Part shown: positions 8,871 to 17,105 of the stretch, piece by piece
Layout of the letters: the number at the start of each line of letters is the position of its first letter
Numbering within the stretch: position 1 is the first letter of the stretch
Assembly: GCF_000801315.1 (NCBI RefSeq)
Contig: NZ_CP010054.1
Location: 1,364,001 to 1,428,000 of the forward strand
From: Hymenobacter sp. DG25B
GTDB taxonomy: Bacteria; Bacteroidota; Bacteroidia; Cytophagales; Hymenobacteraceae
Length of the DNA stretch: 64,000 bases
Direction: 5' to 3'
Made by a program: the position numbers and the translations under genes
Notes under the pieces: model-generated
What the model was told of the DNA's origin: nothing
Seen by the model: the letters and a program-made list of their open reading frames with translations, nothing else
The model's database searches: none

Positions 8871-8943
8871 CAAAGCCCGGCGCACTGCTGCTACTCCCGG
8901 GCTTTAGCCTATAACAACAGACACAAGGCTGGGGTTCACCGTA

Positions 8944-8951
8944 TATCTTTG
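8944..8951 (+). promoter_or_regulatory. -7 promoter element of the gene at 9015
   Basis: TATCTTTG matches TAnnTTTG and lies 63 bases before the ATG at 9015. It diverges from the near-identical element at 8863-8870, so the 8.83-9.01 kb gap is a divergent promoter region. No good -33 box is visible. Confidence 0.45.
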
Positions 8952-9014
8952 CCAGCCGGGCTTTGCCTGCGTACATTTCCTTTCCTTCCTCACTTGTTTG
9001 GCCGTCTTGCCCGC

Positions 9015-9551
9015 ATGGATACCACTACCTACGTCTTCGATCTGCTAAAAATTATCCTGCCCGCGCTGATTGTAGCCGGGGTTATATTTTTCCTGATTAA
9101 AGAATACCTGCAAAAGGAGCAGCAGCGCCGCCTGATTGAGTACCGGCTGGAAACCAGCAAAACCACGCTGCCCCTGCGCCTGCAGGCGTTTGAACGCATT
9201 ACGCTGCTGCTGGAGCGCATCACGCCCAACAACCTGCTGGTGCGCCTGAGCAGCGCCGGCCAAACCGCCCCCGACTACCACCGCCAGCTGCTGCAGGAAA
9301 TCCGGGCGGAGTATGAGCACAACCTCTCCCAGCAGCTCTACATGAGCCCCGAAACCTGGGGCCAGGTAAAGCAGGCCAAGGAAAACGTCCTCACCATGAT
9401 CAACAAAGCCTACCACGCCATGCCCACGCCCCAGCAGGCCCGCGGCACCGAGCTGGCCAAACGCGTCCTGGAAACCCTGATCAACGAAGAAGTAGACCCC
9501 ACGGCGCAGGCTTTGTTTTCGGTAAAGCGGGAAGCCGCTCAGCTTTTTTAA
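9015..9551 (+). CDS. Membrane-anchored protein of unknown function
   Basis: A 178-residue protein with a single N-terminal membrane helix (about residues 10-30, IILPALIVAGVIFFLI). A long helical cytoplasmic or periplasmic part follows, rich in Arg, Glu, Gln and Leu. I do not recognise a named domain, although proteins of this shape are common and conserved in the Bacteroidota. An open frame extends to 8835, but I chose the ATG at 9015. The upstream extension has atypical composition and contains the promoter element at 8944-8951. It ends near a repeat that contains a strong two-way terminator. Confidence 0.8.
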   Translation: MDTTTYVFDLLKIILPALIVAGVIFFLIKEYLQKEQQRRLIEYRLETSKTTLPLRLQAFERITLLLERITPNNLLVRLSSAGQTAPDYHRQLLQEIRAEYEHNLSQQLYMSPETWGQVKQAKENVLTMINKAYHAMPTPQQARGTELAKRVLETLINEEVDPTAQALFSVKREAAQLF

Positions 9552-9560
9552 ATAGACGAT

Positions 9561-9713
9561 TGTCATTGCGAGGCACGAAGCAATCCGTCCTCTCAAACGT
9601 GCTAAGTCCTACTAAACCAGAAAGCCCTTGACGTACCATACGTCAAGGGCTTTCTGGTAAAAGGGAGTGTCTGGCTGCATAGAGGACGGATTGCTTCGTG
9701 CCTCGCAATGACA
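9561..9713. repeat. Long REP-like inverted repeat, family B
   Basis: Perfect 33-base arms (9561-9593 and 9681-9713) with core GTCATTGCGAGGCACGAAGC. The 87-base centre holds a separate 20-bp hairpin (9616-9658). It lies between two convergent genes. No second copy of this arm is present in the window, but the layout matches families A and C. Confidence 0.85.
9616..9658. terminator. Bidirectional terminator nested in a repeat
   Basis: A perfect 20-bp stem (9616-9635 with 9639-9658) with a 3-base loop, between convergent genes ending at 9551 and 9739. Its stem reads AGAAAGCCCTTGACGTA on the upper strand, so the lower strand also ends in a T-containing arm. It can serve both genes. Confidence 0.7.
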
Positions 9714-9738
9714 GCACCCGCCTCACAATGCCACGGTT

Positions 9739-10875
9739 CTACATAGTGGCCATTTGGGTGGCAATGGCGCGCTGGTAGCATTCCTCGTAGCGGGGGAGGA
9801 TTTTCTCTACCGCAAACTCCTCGGCCCGGGCCCGGGCGGCATCTTTAAAGCGCGGCAAATTCTCGTCCTGCAGAACGTACAGCGAATTCTTGACCATATC
9901 GGCCACGTCGCCAATTTCGCTGAGCATGCCCGTTACGCCGTGCACGTTCAGCTCCGGTATGCCGCCGGCGTTGGTGCTGATGACAGGCACTTCGCAGGCC
10001 ATGGCTTCCAGCGCGGCCAGGCCAAAGCTTTCCTTTTCTGAGGGCATCAGAAACAGATCCGAAATGCTGAGGACTTCTTCCACGGCCTCCAGCTTGCCCA
10101 GGAAGCGAATATCGTTGCAATAGCCGGTTTCGCGGCAGAGTTTTTCGATGCGGGGGCGGTCGGGGCCGTCGCCTACCAGCAGTAGCTTGGCGGGTATTTC
10201 TTTGCGCACGCCGGCAAAAATGCGCACCACGTCTTCCACCCGCTTTACACCCCGAAAGTTAGAAGTGTGGATCAGCAGCTTTTCGCCTTCCGGGGCAATA
10301 GCGGCCCGGAAATGCTCTTTCTTCTGCTTCTGGAAGCGGTCCAGATTGATGAAGTTGGGAATCACCTCAATGTCCTTCTCAATAGCAAAGTACTCATAGG
10401 TTTCCTTGCGCAGATCGGCCGATACGGCCGTTACCCCATCGGACTGATTGATGCTAAACGTAACCACGGGCTCGTAGCTGGCATCTTTGCCCACCAGGGT
10501 TATATCGGTGCCGTGCAGGGTGGTAACCACCGGAATCCGGATGCCCCGCGTGAGAAGAATCTGCTTGGCCATGTAGGCGGCCGAGGCGTGCGGAATGGCA
10601 TAGTGCACGTGCAGCACATCCAGCTTCTCGTTCTGCACAATATCCACCATTTTGGATGCCAGCGCCAGCTCGTAAGGCGGAAACTGGAACAGGGGATAGG
10701 GGGGGATGTAAACCTCGTGGTAGAACAGATTTTCGTTGAAGAAATCCAGGCGCACGGGCTGGCTGTAGGTGATGAAGTGCACGTGGTGCCCCTTCAGCGC
10801 CAGCGCCTTGCCCAGCTCAGTGGCCACTACGCCCGAGCCGCCGAAAGTAGGATAGCAAACAATTCCGATGTTCAT
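9739..10875 (-). CDS. bshA: N-acetyl-alpha-D-glucosaminyl L-malate synthase BshA
   Basis: A 378-residue GT4-family glycosyltransferase. BshA joins UDP-GlcNAc and L-malate in the first step of bacillithiol synthesis, the main low-molecular-weight thiol in many Bacteroidota and Firmicutes. The N-terminal segment with PTFGGSGVVATELG, the HYAIPHASAAYMAKQIL stretch and the donor-site region with EKESFGLAALEAMACEVP are characteristic of BshA within the GT4 group. I start at 10875 (MNIGIVCYPTFGG) rather than 10899, because relatives begin with this strand. A promoter-like element lies upstream at 10931-10938. The other bsh genes are not in the window. Confidence 0.93.
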   Translation of the reverse strand: MNIGIVCYPTFGGSGVVATELGKALALKGHHVHFITYSQPVRLDFFNENLFYHEVYIPPYPLFQFPPYELALASKMVDIVQNEKLDVLHVHYAIPHASAAYMAKQILLTRGIRIPVVTTLHGTDITLVGKDASYEPVVTFSINQSDGVTAVSADLRKETYEYFAIEKDIEVIPNFINLDRFQKQKKEHFRAAIAPEGEKLLIHTSNFRGVKRVEDVVRIFAGVRKEIPAKLLLVGDGPDRPRIEKLCRETGYCNDIRFLGKLEAVEEVLSISDLFLMPSEKESFGLAALEAMACEVPVISTNAGGIPELNVHGVTGMLSEIGDVADMVKNSLYVLQDENLPRFKDAARARAEEFAVEKILPRYEECYQRAIATQMATM

Positions 10876-10930
10876 GGGTGGGAAAGCAGACAGGCGCAAA
10901 CCTGTGCAGAAAGTGAAGAAAGGCCAAAGC

Positions 10931-10938
10931 CAAAGCTA
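10931..10938 (-). promoter_or_regulatory. -7 promoter element of bshA
   Basis: On the minus strand TAGCTTTG matches TAnnTTTG, 55 bases before the chosen bshA start. It supports starting at 10875. No clear -33 box was found. Confidence 0.45.
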
Positions 10939-10975
10939 CGAGAAGGAAATAAGCCGGGGCTTACGGTAAAAAAAA

Positions 10976-11010
10976 TGGCGGTGGGACATTCCAGGAATGT
11001 CTCACCGCCA
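10976..11010 (-). terminator. Terminator of the GH3/serine hydrolase gene
   Basis: A 17-bp stem with one G-U pair (10976-10992 with 10994-11010). On the minus strand it is followed by a run of eight T. It lies 38 bases past the stop codon of the gene ending at 11049. Confidence 0.9.
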
Positions 11011-11048
11011 CCAAGCGGTTCAGGAAGAACAGATGAGCAAACAACAGG

Positions 11049-14006
11049 TCATGTCTTGATTAAAGACTTGTAAATGACGTCATGGATGCGTGAGCGGATA
11101 TTGAATTGCACCAGCTTGTTGTTGCCGGCATCCGGATACACCCGATTGGAAAGAAAGATATACATGATTTTGTTTTCGGGGTCCATCCAGACGCAGGTGC
11201 CCGTGAAGCCCGTGTGGCCAAACGTGCTTATGGGCGAGAGGTTGGAAGTAGGCCCATTCGGCTTGTTGGGGTCGCCGTGGTCCCAGCCCAGGCCGCGGCG
11301 GCTGCCGGCCTCCGTAGAGCGGGCAAACTCCGCTACCACCGGGTTCTGGAAATAGCGCTGCCCGCCATAGCGGCCGTTCTGCAGGTTCATCTGCATGAGA
11401 ATGGCCAGGTCGTTGGCATTAGAGAACAGCCCTGCGTGCCCGCTCACACCCCCAATCATAGCGGCGGCCTGGTCGTGCACGGTACCCTGCAGCTGCGTGC
11501 GCCGGTAGTACGTATCGTTTTCCGTGGGCGCAATGCAGGATTTAGGGAAGCGCTCCAGCGGGTTATAGGTCATGGTATTCAGGCCCAGCGAGCTGTAGAA
11601 ATTTTCCTGCAGGAACTTCTCGATGGGCTGGCCCAACAGCTTTTCGCTCAGGCGCTTCAGCACAATAAAGCTCAGGTCGCTGTACTCCGCGGGATATTTG
11701 CCCTTTACCTTGGGCAGCAGGCCAGAGCGCACCGTCCAGACCCACATGGAGTCTTCGGCAGATTTTACGCTGTAAGTGCCCGGTACCACTTCACGGGGAA
11801 AATCATCGGTTTTGGTGCTGGCGTAGAAGGCCGACTTCAGGCCGCCGCTCCGGGTAACAGTACGCTCCCAAAAAGGAATGCCGGCTTTCAGGCCTGCCTG
11901 GTGCAGCAGCACATCCCGCACCACCATATCCTTCTTGTTGGAAGTGCGCAGCTCCGGCAGGTAGTCGGCCAGCTTGGCGTCCAGGTTCAGCTTGCCTTGG
12001 TCTTTCAGGTACATTATGGCCTGCAGCGTACCGGCTACTTTGGTCACCGAGGCCAGATCATAGAGCGTGCTGTTGGTGACGGGGTTCGACTTATCGTAGG
12101 TGGTGTAGCCGTAGCTTTTATCGAACACCACCACGCCATCCTTGGCCACCAGCACCTGGCAGCCGGGGGCGGCGGCGTAGGCTACGGTTTCCAGCGCAAT
12201 GTTGTCTATCTGGGCCAATACTCTGGAGTCGAGTCCTACGCTCTCGGGCTGCCCGTAGCGCAGGCGGCGGAAATCGGGGGTGGGCAGACCCAGGCCGGCT
12301 TTCAGCTTCTCTGAAACCGTGACGGGCAGCTGGCCCTTGGCCGGCAGGGCCCCAAAGAGCACCTGCGGTACCACATACTGAGACGCAGGGTTATCCTCGT
12401 AGCCACACACCAGGGTGCGGGCATCTTCCAGATATTTCAGGGCATAGGCGTTGCCCATAGCTACTACCACCACTTTCTGCCGCGGATTGGCCTGCAGGCG
12501 CTGAATGAATCGTAGCGCACCATCCCCGAGGCCATAATTGTGCACGGGGGTGTTGTTCATGTTGTGCAGGCTTACCACCACCGTATTGTAGGGCGTAAGC
12601 CGGTCTGCCAGCCGGTCGAAGGTAGAGTCGGAGGCGTAGCGGTTGGGCACGGAATAGGTGGCGCAGGGCATGTAGTTAGCCATGGTCTGCGCGAAGATGT
12701 TGCCGGTGGGCGCCCCAATGGTAATGGAAGCCATGCGGAGCGTATCCAGCCGGTGAAAGGGCAGAATATCGTCGGTGTTTTTTACTACCGTAACCGCGTG
12801 CTCATAAATCTGCTGCTGCACGGCCCGGCTAAGTGGCCGGTTTAGATTATCAACCAGGCGGGCCACGTCTACGGGCTTGTAGCGGTTGAGGCCGGCCCAG
12901 AACTTGGCGCGCAGAATCTTCCGGACGCGGTAGTCAATGTCTTCCTGCGAAATCCTGTTGGCGGCCACCATCTCCTTAATCTTCCGGATGGCCACCGGCA
13001 CATCTTCCGAAAACAGGAGCACGTCGTTGCCGGCCATCAGGGCTAAGGCATCCAGCTCCCCGGGCTTATAGAGGTTCGATACGCTCTTCATATTCAGCGC
13101 ATCGGTGAAAACCAAGCCTTTATACCCCATTTTCTCCTTCAGCAGGCCCGTTACCAGGTTGCGGGAAAGAGTAGTAGACTGGGTTCGTACGGTATCAAAT
13201 AGCGGCATGTACAGGTGCGCCACCATCACGCCCATTACCCCGGCCTCAAATGATTTCTGAAAAGGGTAGAGGTCCACATTAGCCAGGCGGGCCATATCCG
13301 TGTTGATAACGGGCAGGGCCAGGTGCGAGTCCACGTCGGTGTCGCCGTGGCCGGGAAAGTGCTTGGCTACGGCAATGACGCCATAGTCCTGCAGGCCCCG
13401 GATATAGGCCACGCTGCGCTTGGATACTTCTTCCTTGTTTTCGCCGAAGGAGCGGTTGCCGATAACCGGGTTGTTGGGGTTGGAATTGACATCCACCACG
13501 GGCGAGAAGCTCACGTGCACACCCATGGCCTTCAGCTTGAGGGCAATTTCGCGGCCCATCTGGTACACGTACTGGTCATCGTCCATGGCGCCCAGAGTCA
13601 TCTGCTTGGCAAAGTGCATGGAGCTGTCCAGGCGCATGTCCAGGCCCCACTCGGCATCCATGGCCACCAGCAGCGGTACTTTGGCCTCGGCCTGGTAGCG
13701 GTTGGTCAGGATGGCCTGCCGGCGCGGGCCGCCCTGCAGGAACATAATGCCCCCGATATGGTATTCCTTAACCAGAAAATCGATGTACTGCGTGTGCTTG
13801 CGGTCCTTGTTGGAATAGGCGGCCACCATAAACAGCTGGCCCAGCCGCTGATCGGGCGTGAGCGAGGTAAACACACTATCTACCCAGGACTGCTCAGCGG
13901 CGCTGCTGGGCCGGGCGCCCTTGTCAAGTGGTGCCGAAGATGAGATGATCAGACCCGTAAAGGCGATAAAAACCAGTAAAAGTCTAATCCGAAATTCCTT
14001 GAGCAT
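11049..14006 (-). CDS. GH3 beta-N-acetylglucosaminidase fused to a serine hydrolase
   Basis: A 985-residue exported two-domain enzyme. A signal peptide covers about residues 1-25. Residues 40-370 form a glycoside hydrolase family 3 domain of the NagZ type, with KHFPGHGDTDVDSH at 215-228 (the His-Asp general acid pair of NagZ enzymes) and the nucleophile Asp302 in TDALNM. A GH3 C-terminal domain follows to about 575. Residues about 590-985 form a beta-lactamase/penicillin-binding-like domain with SVTK (653-656), YSD (775-777) and a late HTG. NagZ enzymes remove GlcNAc from muropeptides, and the second domain resembles peptidases or esterases that act on wall peptides, so peptidoglycan recycling outside the cytoplasm is the likely job. 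Similar fusions occur in other Bacteroidota. Confidence 0.93.
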   Translation of the reverse strand: MLKEFRIRLLLVFIAFTGLIISSSAPLDKGARPSSAAEQSWVDSVFTSLTPDQRLGQLFMVAAYSNKDRKHTQYIDFLVKEYHIGGIMFLQGGPRRQAILTNRYQAEAKVPLLVAMDAEWGLDMRLDSSMHFAKQMTLGAMDDDQYVYQMGREIALKLKAMGVHVSFSPVVDVNSNPNNPVIGNRSFGENKEEVSKRSVAYIRGLQDYGVIAVAKHFPGHGDTDVDSHLALPVINTDMARLANVDLYPFQKSFEAGVMGVMVAHLYMPLFDTVRTQSTTLSRNLVTGLLKEKMGYKGLVFTDALNMKSVSNLYKPGELDALALMAGNDVLLFSEDVPVAIRKIKEMVAANRISQEDIDYRVRKILRAKFWAGLNRYKPVDVARLVDNLNRPLSRAVQQQIYEHAVTVVKNTDDILPFHRLDTLRMASITIGAPTGNIFAQTMANYMPCATYSVPNRYASDSTFDRLADRLTPYNTVVVSLHNMNNTPVHNYGLGDGALRFIQRLQANPRQKVVVVAMGNAYALKYLEDARTLVCGYEDNPASQYVVPQVLFGALPAKGQLPVTVSEKLKAGLGLPTPDFRRLRYGQPESVGLDSRVLAQIDNIALETVAYAAAPGCQVLVAKDGVVVFDKSYGYTTYDKSNPVTNSTLYDLASVTKVAGTLQAIMYLKDQGKLNLDAKLADYLPELRTSNKKDMVVRDVLLHQAGLKAGIPFWERTVTRSGGLKSAFYASTKTDDFPREVVPGTYSVKSAEDSMWVWTVRSGLLPKVKGKYPAEYSDLSFIVLKRLSEKLLGQPIEKFLQENFYSSLGLNTMTYNPLERFPKSCIAPTENDTYYRRTQLQGTVHDQAAAMIGGVSGHAGLFSNANDLAILMQMNLQNGRYGGQRYFQNPVVAEFARSTEAGSRRGLGWDHGDPNKPNGPTSNLSPISTFGHTGFTGTCVWMDPENKIMYIFLSNRVYPDAGNNKLVQFNIRSRIHDVIYKSLIKT

Positions 14007-14030
14007 CGACTCCCGTTATAGCTGCGTAAA

Positions 14031-14062
14031 ATTGAATCCGAGCGGAAATAGCCCTACTTTTG
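14031..14062 (+). promoter_or_regulatory. Possible promoter upstream of mutL
   Basis: ATTG (14031-14034), a 20-base spacer, then TACTTTTG (14055-14062), close to the Bacteroidota TTTG-N19-TAnnTTTG pattern. It would give a leader of about 225 bases before mutL. The rest of the 287-base gap between 14006 and 14294 holds nothing else I can assign. Confidence 0.35.
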
Positions 14063-14293
14063 CCAGCACTGAAAAGTTCCGTGGGGGCGAGCTGCTGCCG
14101 CTTTACGCGCCTGAATGCCGGCCCCTTTCCACTCACTTCTCAACGCACCGATGCGGGCATCCGACCGATGCCCCCGGGCTTTTGCTGACTACAAACTTAC
14201 GGATTATTTCCCGAGGCTGGACGTGTAGAATATCGTGCCAGTTGAATTTTTTTCGGATAACCCGCTCATTATCAAGTCTAGCTTTTTCCTGTT

Positions 14294-16270
14294 ATGGCCG
14301 ATATCATCCAGCTGCTGCCCGAATACCTGGCTAACCAGATTGCCGCCGGCGAGGTAGTGCAGCGCCCGGCTTCGGTGGTAAAAGAATTGCTGGAAAATGC
14401 CGTGGATGCCAACGCCACGCAAGTGCAGCTTATTGTAAAGGAAGCCGGCAAGCAGCTGGTGCAGGTAGTAGACAACGGCACGGGTATGTCGGCCACGGAT
14501 GCGCGCATGAGCCTGGAGCGGCACGCTACCAGCAAGATCCGCACCACCGACGACCTGTTCCGCATCCGCACGCTCGGCTTCCGGGGTGAGGCGCTGGCCT
14601 CCATTGCCGCCGTAGCTCAGGTAGAGCTGCGCACCAAACAGCGCACCCAGGACACCGGCACGCTGCTTTTGATAGAAGGCTCCCAGATTACCAGCCAGCA
14701 GCCCGTAGCCTGCCCCGATGGCACCAGCATCAGCGTGAAGAACCTATTCTTTAACGTGCCGGCCCGCCGTAATTTCCTGAAAAGCAACGCGGTGGAAATG
14801 CGCCACATTCTGGACGAGTTCCAGCACGTGGCCCTGGCTAACCCGCAAATCGGCTTCTCCCTGTACCAGAACGACCTGGAGGTGTTTAACCTGCCGGCCG
14901 GCAAGCTCAGCCAGCGCATTGTGGCCTTGCTGGGCAATGGCTACAAGGAGCAGCTGGCGCAGGTGGAGGAAGTAACCCCGTTTCTGGCCGTGAAGGGCTA
15001 CATCGGTAAGCCGGAATCAGCCAAGAAAAGCCGGGGCGACCAGTTTTTCTTCGTCAATAACCGCTTTATCCGCTCGGCCTACCTCAACCACGCCGTGCTC
15101 ACGGCCTACGAGGGTCTGCTGCCCAAAGACACGCACCCATTTTACGTGCTGTTCCTGGAGCTCGACCCCAAAGCCATTGACATCAACGTGCACCCCACCA
15201 AAACGGAAATCAAGTTTGAGGACGAGAAAACCGTGTACGCCATTGTGCGGGCCGCCGTGAAGCAAAGCCTGGGTTTGCACAACATGGCCCCGTCCCTGGA
15301 TTTTGATGGCAACGTGAACTTTGCGCCCATCCAGCCCCTGCGCCTGTCGCCGGACGCCAAAAATCCCTTCGATTCCAACAACGACTATCAGCCCGACGCC
15401 CTGGCCAATGCTGCTTCCCGCGCCGCGGCCCCAGCCTCCTCCGGCGCCGGCCGCCCCAGCAGCCAGGAAGCTACCGACGCCTACGCCCGCCAGCTGCCGC
15501 CCCGCCCCACGGAGCAGGCCAAAAGGGAGCTGGAGCAGTTTTATAAGTCTCTGGGGCAGATTAGCGTGCCCGATGTAGAGCACGAGGCCACGGCCATTGG
15601 GGTGGAGGTGCCCTCGGCCGCGGCCCTGGTGGAAAGCCAGCCGGAGCTATTGCCGGAGCCCGCTCCGGCGCTGCCCCTGCCGGAACCTTCCGTGAACCCC
15701 GGCAACAAGGTTATTCAGCTGCATCAGCAGTATTTGCTGGTGCCTGTGAAGTCCGGGGTGATGCTGATTGACCAGGTAGCGGCCCGGGAAAGAATTCTGT
15801 TTGAGCAGTTCAGCCAGCAGCTGGAGCGCGAAACCGCTACCTCCCAAACGCTGCTGTTCCCGCGCACCATCACCTTTTCGCCCCAGGATTTTGCCGTGCT
15901 CAGCGAGCTGACGGAAGAGCTGCAGGCACTGGGCTTCCGCTATTCCGAGTTTGGCCGCTACACTATTGCCGTAGAAGGCATTCCGGTCGATGTGCCCGCC
16001 AGCGACGAGAAAGAACTGCTGGAAGGAATTATTGAGCAGTTTCGTAACCATTCCGGCACGGTGCGCCTGGACCAGCGCGAGCAGATGGCCCGCGCCATGG
16101 CCCGGCGCGTAGCGGCCCGGGCCAGCAACGCCCGCCTCTCGGAAGTGGAAATGAATGCCCTGGTAGACCGGCTCTTTGCCTGCCAGGTGCCCAACTACAC
16201 GCCCGATGGCCGCCACACGCTGGTGTTGCTGGAACTTGGCCAACTCCAGGAGCTTTTCCGTAAAGCCTGA
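14294..16270 (+). CDS. mutL: DNA mismatch repair protein MutL
   Basis: A 658-residue MutL, the ATP-driven mediator between MutS recognition and strand removal. The GHKL ATPase domain carries E31 and N35 in ELLENAVDA, DNGTGM at 61-66 and GFRGEAL at 97-103. A Pro/Ala-rich linker spans about 360-470, then the C-terminal dimerisation domain. The endonuclease motif DQHA(x2)E(x4)E appears as DQVA at 493-496 with E499 and E504, so the metal-binding His is Val495. The late CPHGRP-type motif reads TPDGRH. The nicking activity may therefore be missing. Two rhomboid genes follow closely (30 and 19 bases). Confidence 0.96.
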   Translation: MADIIQLLPEYLANQIAAGEVVQRPASVVKELLENAVDANATQVQLIVKEAGKQLVQVVDNGTGMSATDARMSLERHATSKIRTTDDLFRIRTLGFRGEALASIAAVAQVELRTKQRTQDTGTLLLIEGSQITSQQPVACPDGTSISVKNLFFNVPARRNFLKSNAVEMRHILDEFQHVALANPQIGFSLYQNDLEVFNLPAGKLSQRIVALLGNGYKEQLAQVEEVTPFLAVKGYIGKPESAKKSRGDQFFFVNNRFIRSAYLNHAVLTAYEGLLPKDTHPFYVLFLELDPKAIDINVHPTKTEIKFEDEKTVYAIVRAAVKQSLGLHNMAPSLDFDGNVNFAPIQPLRLSPDAKNPFDSNNDYQPDALANAASRAAAPASSGAGRPSSQEATDAYARQLPPRPTEQAKRELEQFYKSLGQISVPDVEHEATAIGVEVPSAAALVESQPELLPEPAPALPLPEPSVNPGNKVIQLHQQYLLVPVKSGVMLIDQVAARERILFEQFSQQLERETATSQTLLFPRTITFSPQDFAVLSELTEELQALGFRYSEFGRYTIAVEGIPVDVPASDEKELLEGIIEQFRNHSGTVRLDQREQMARAMARRVAARASNARLSEVEMNALVDRLFACQVPNYTPDGRHTLVLLELGQLQELFRKA

Positions 16271-16300
16271 CATTTCACTTTTTCCGCTACCGCTGCGCCC

Positions 16301-17086
16301 ATGTTCAACCTTACTCCCACGGTTCGTACGCTGCTGTTTATCAACCTTGGCGTTTTTATTTTACAAACCCAATTGGGCAGTAAGCTGAATTTTCTGGCGC
16401 TGTTTCCGGTGGAGTCAGTGCTTTTTAAACCGTGGCAGTTTGTAACATATATGTTCATGCACGGCGGGCTGGGGCACATTTTCTCCAACATGTTTGGTCT
16501 GATTTCCTTCGGGCCGCTGCTGGAGCAGCGCTGGGGCGGGAATCGGTTTCTGACTTTCTGGCTGGTTTGTGGTATCGGGGCGGGCGTGTTGTATTCCGGC
16601 GTGCGGTATTACGAGCTGAACGATATGCGGCAGGGCATTGAGCTGTTTAAGGCCGAGCCTACGGACGTGCATCTGCAGGATTTCGTGCAGAAAAACATGA
16701 AGGAGTACGAGGATGCCTTTGCGCCCGTAGTGCGGCAGCTGCATGCTACCCCCAATGATCAGCAGCTTGTTCAGAGTGCCACCACCTCTATAGAGAGCTG
16801 GTACGCCCGGGGCGTAAACTCACCCATGCTGGGTGCTTCCGGCGCCTTGTTCGGGATACTTTTTGCGTTTGCTTACCTGTTCCCCAACACGGAACTGATG
16901 CTGCTTTTCTTTCCTTTCCCCATCAAAGCCAAGTACTTTGTGTTTTTGTATGGCCTGTATGAGCTATATAGCGGCGTATACCGTACGCCCGGCGACAACG
17001 TAGCCCACTTTGCCCATCTGGGCGGTTTGCTCATTGGCTTTATTCTGCTTATGATCTGGCAGCGCGGCCGCAACCGAATGTATTGA
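16301..17086 (+). CDS. Rhomboid intramembrane serine protease 1
   Basis: A 261-residue polytopic protease that cuts membrane proteins within the bilayer. The GASG motif gives Ser180 and the AHLGG motif gives His239, the catalytic dyad. An HxxxN element (GHIFSNMF, residues 58-65) fits the oxyanion site. About 70 charged residues (100-170) lie between the second and third conserved helices, longer than the usual loop. It starts 30 bases after mutL and is followed 19 bases later by a second rhomboid gene, so the three are probably one operon. Confidence 0.92.
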   Translation: MFNLTPTVRTLLFINLGVFILQTQLGSKLNFLALFPVESVLFKPWQFVTYMFMHGGLGHIFSNMFGLISFGPLLEQRWGGNRFLTFWLVCGIGAGVLYSGVRYYELNDMRQGIELFKAEPTDVHLQDFVQKNMKEYEDAFAPVVRQLHATPNDQQLVQSATTSIESWYARGVNSPMLGASGALFGILFAFAYLFPNTELMLLFFPFPIKAKYFVFLYGLYELYSGVYRTPGDNVAHFAHLGGLLIGFILLMIWQRGRNRMY

Positions 17087-17105
17087 TCCTGATTTCCACC
17101 CGCTC

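Noticed and set aside
8835..9014. N-terminal extension of the gene at 9015
   Set aside because: The extra 60 residues are Cys/His/Arg-rich and unlike the rest, and a promoter element lies inside.
11106..12314. 402-codon open frame on the plus strand
   Set aside because: It lies wholly inside the GH3 fusion gene in antisense, with no recognisable domain and the Val/His/Gly/Arg bias of shadow frames.
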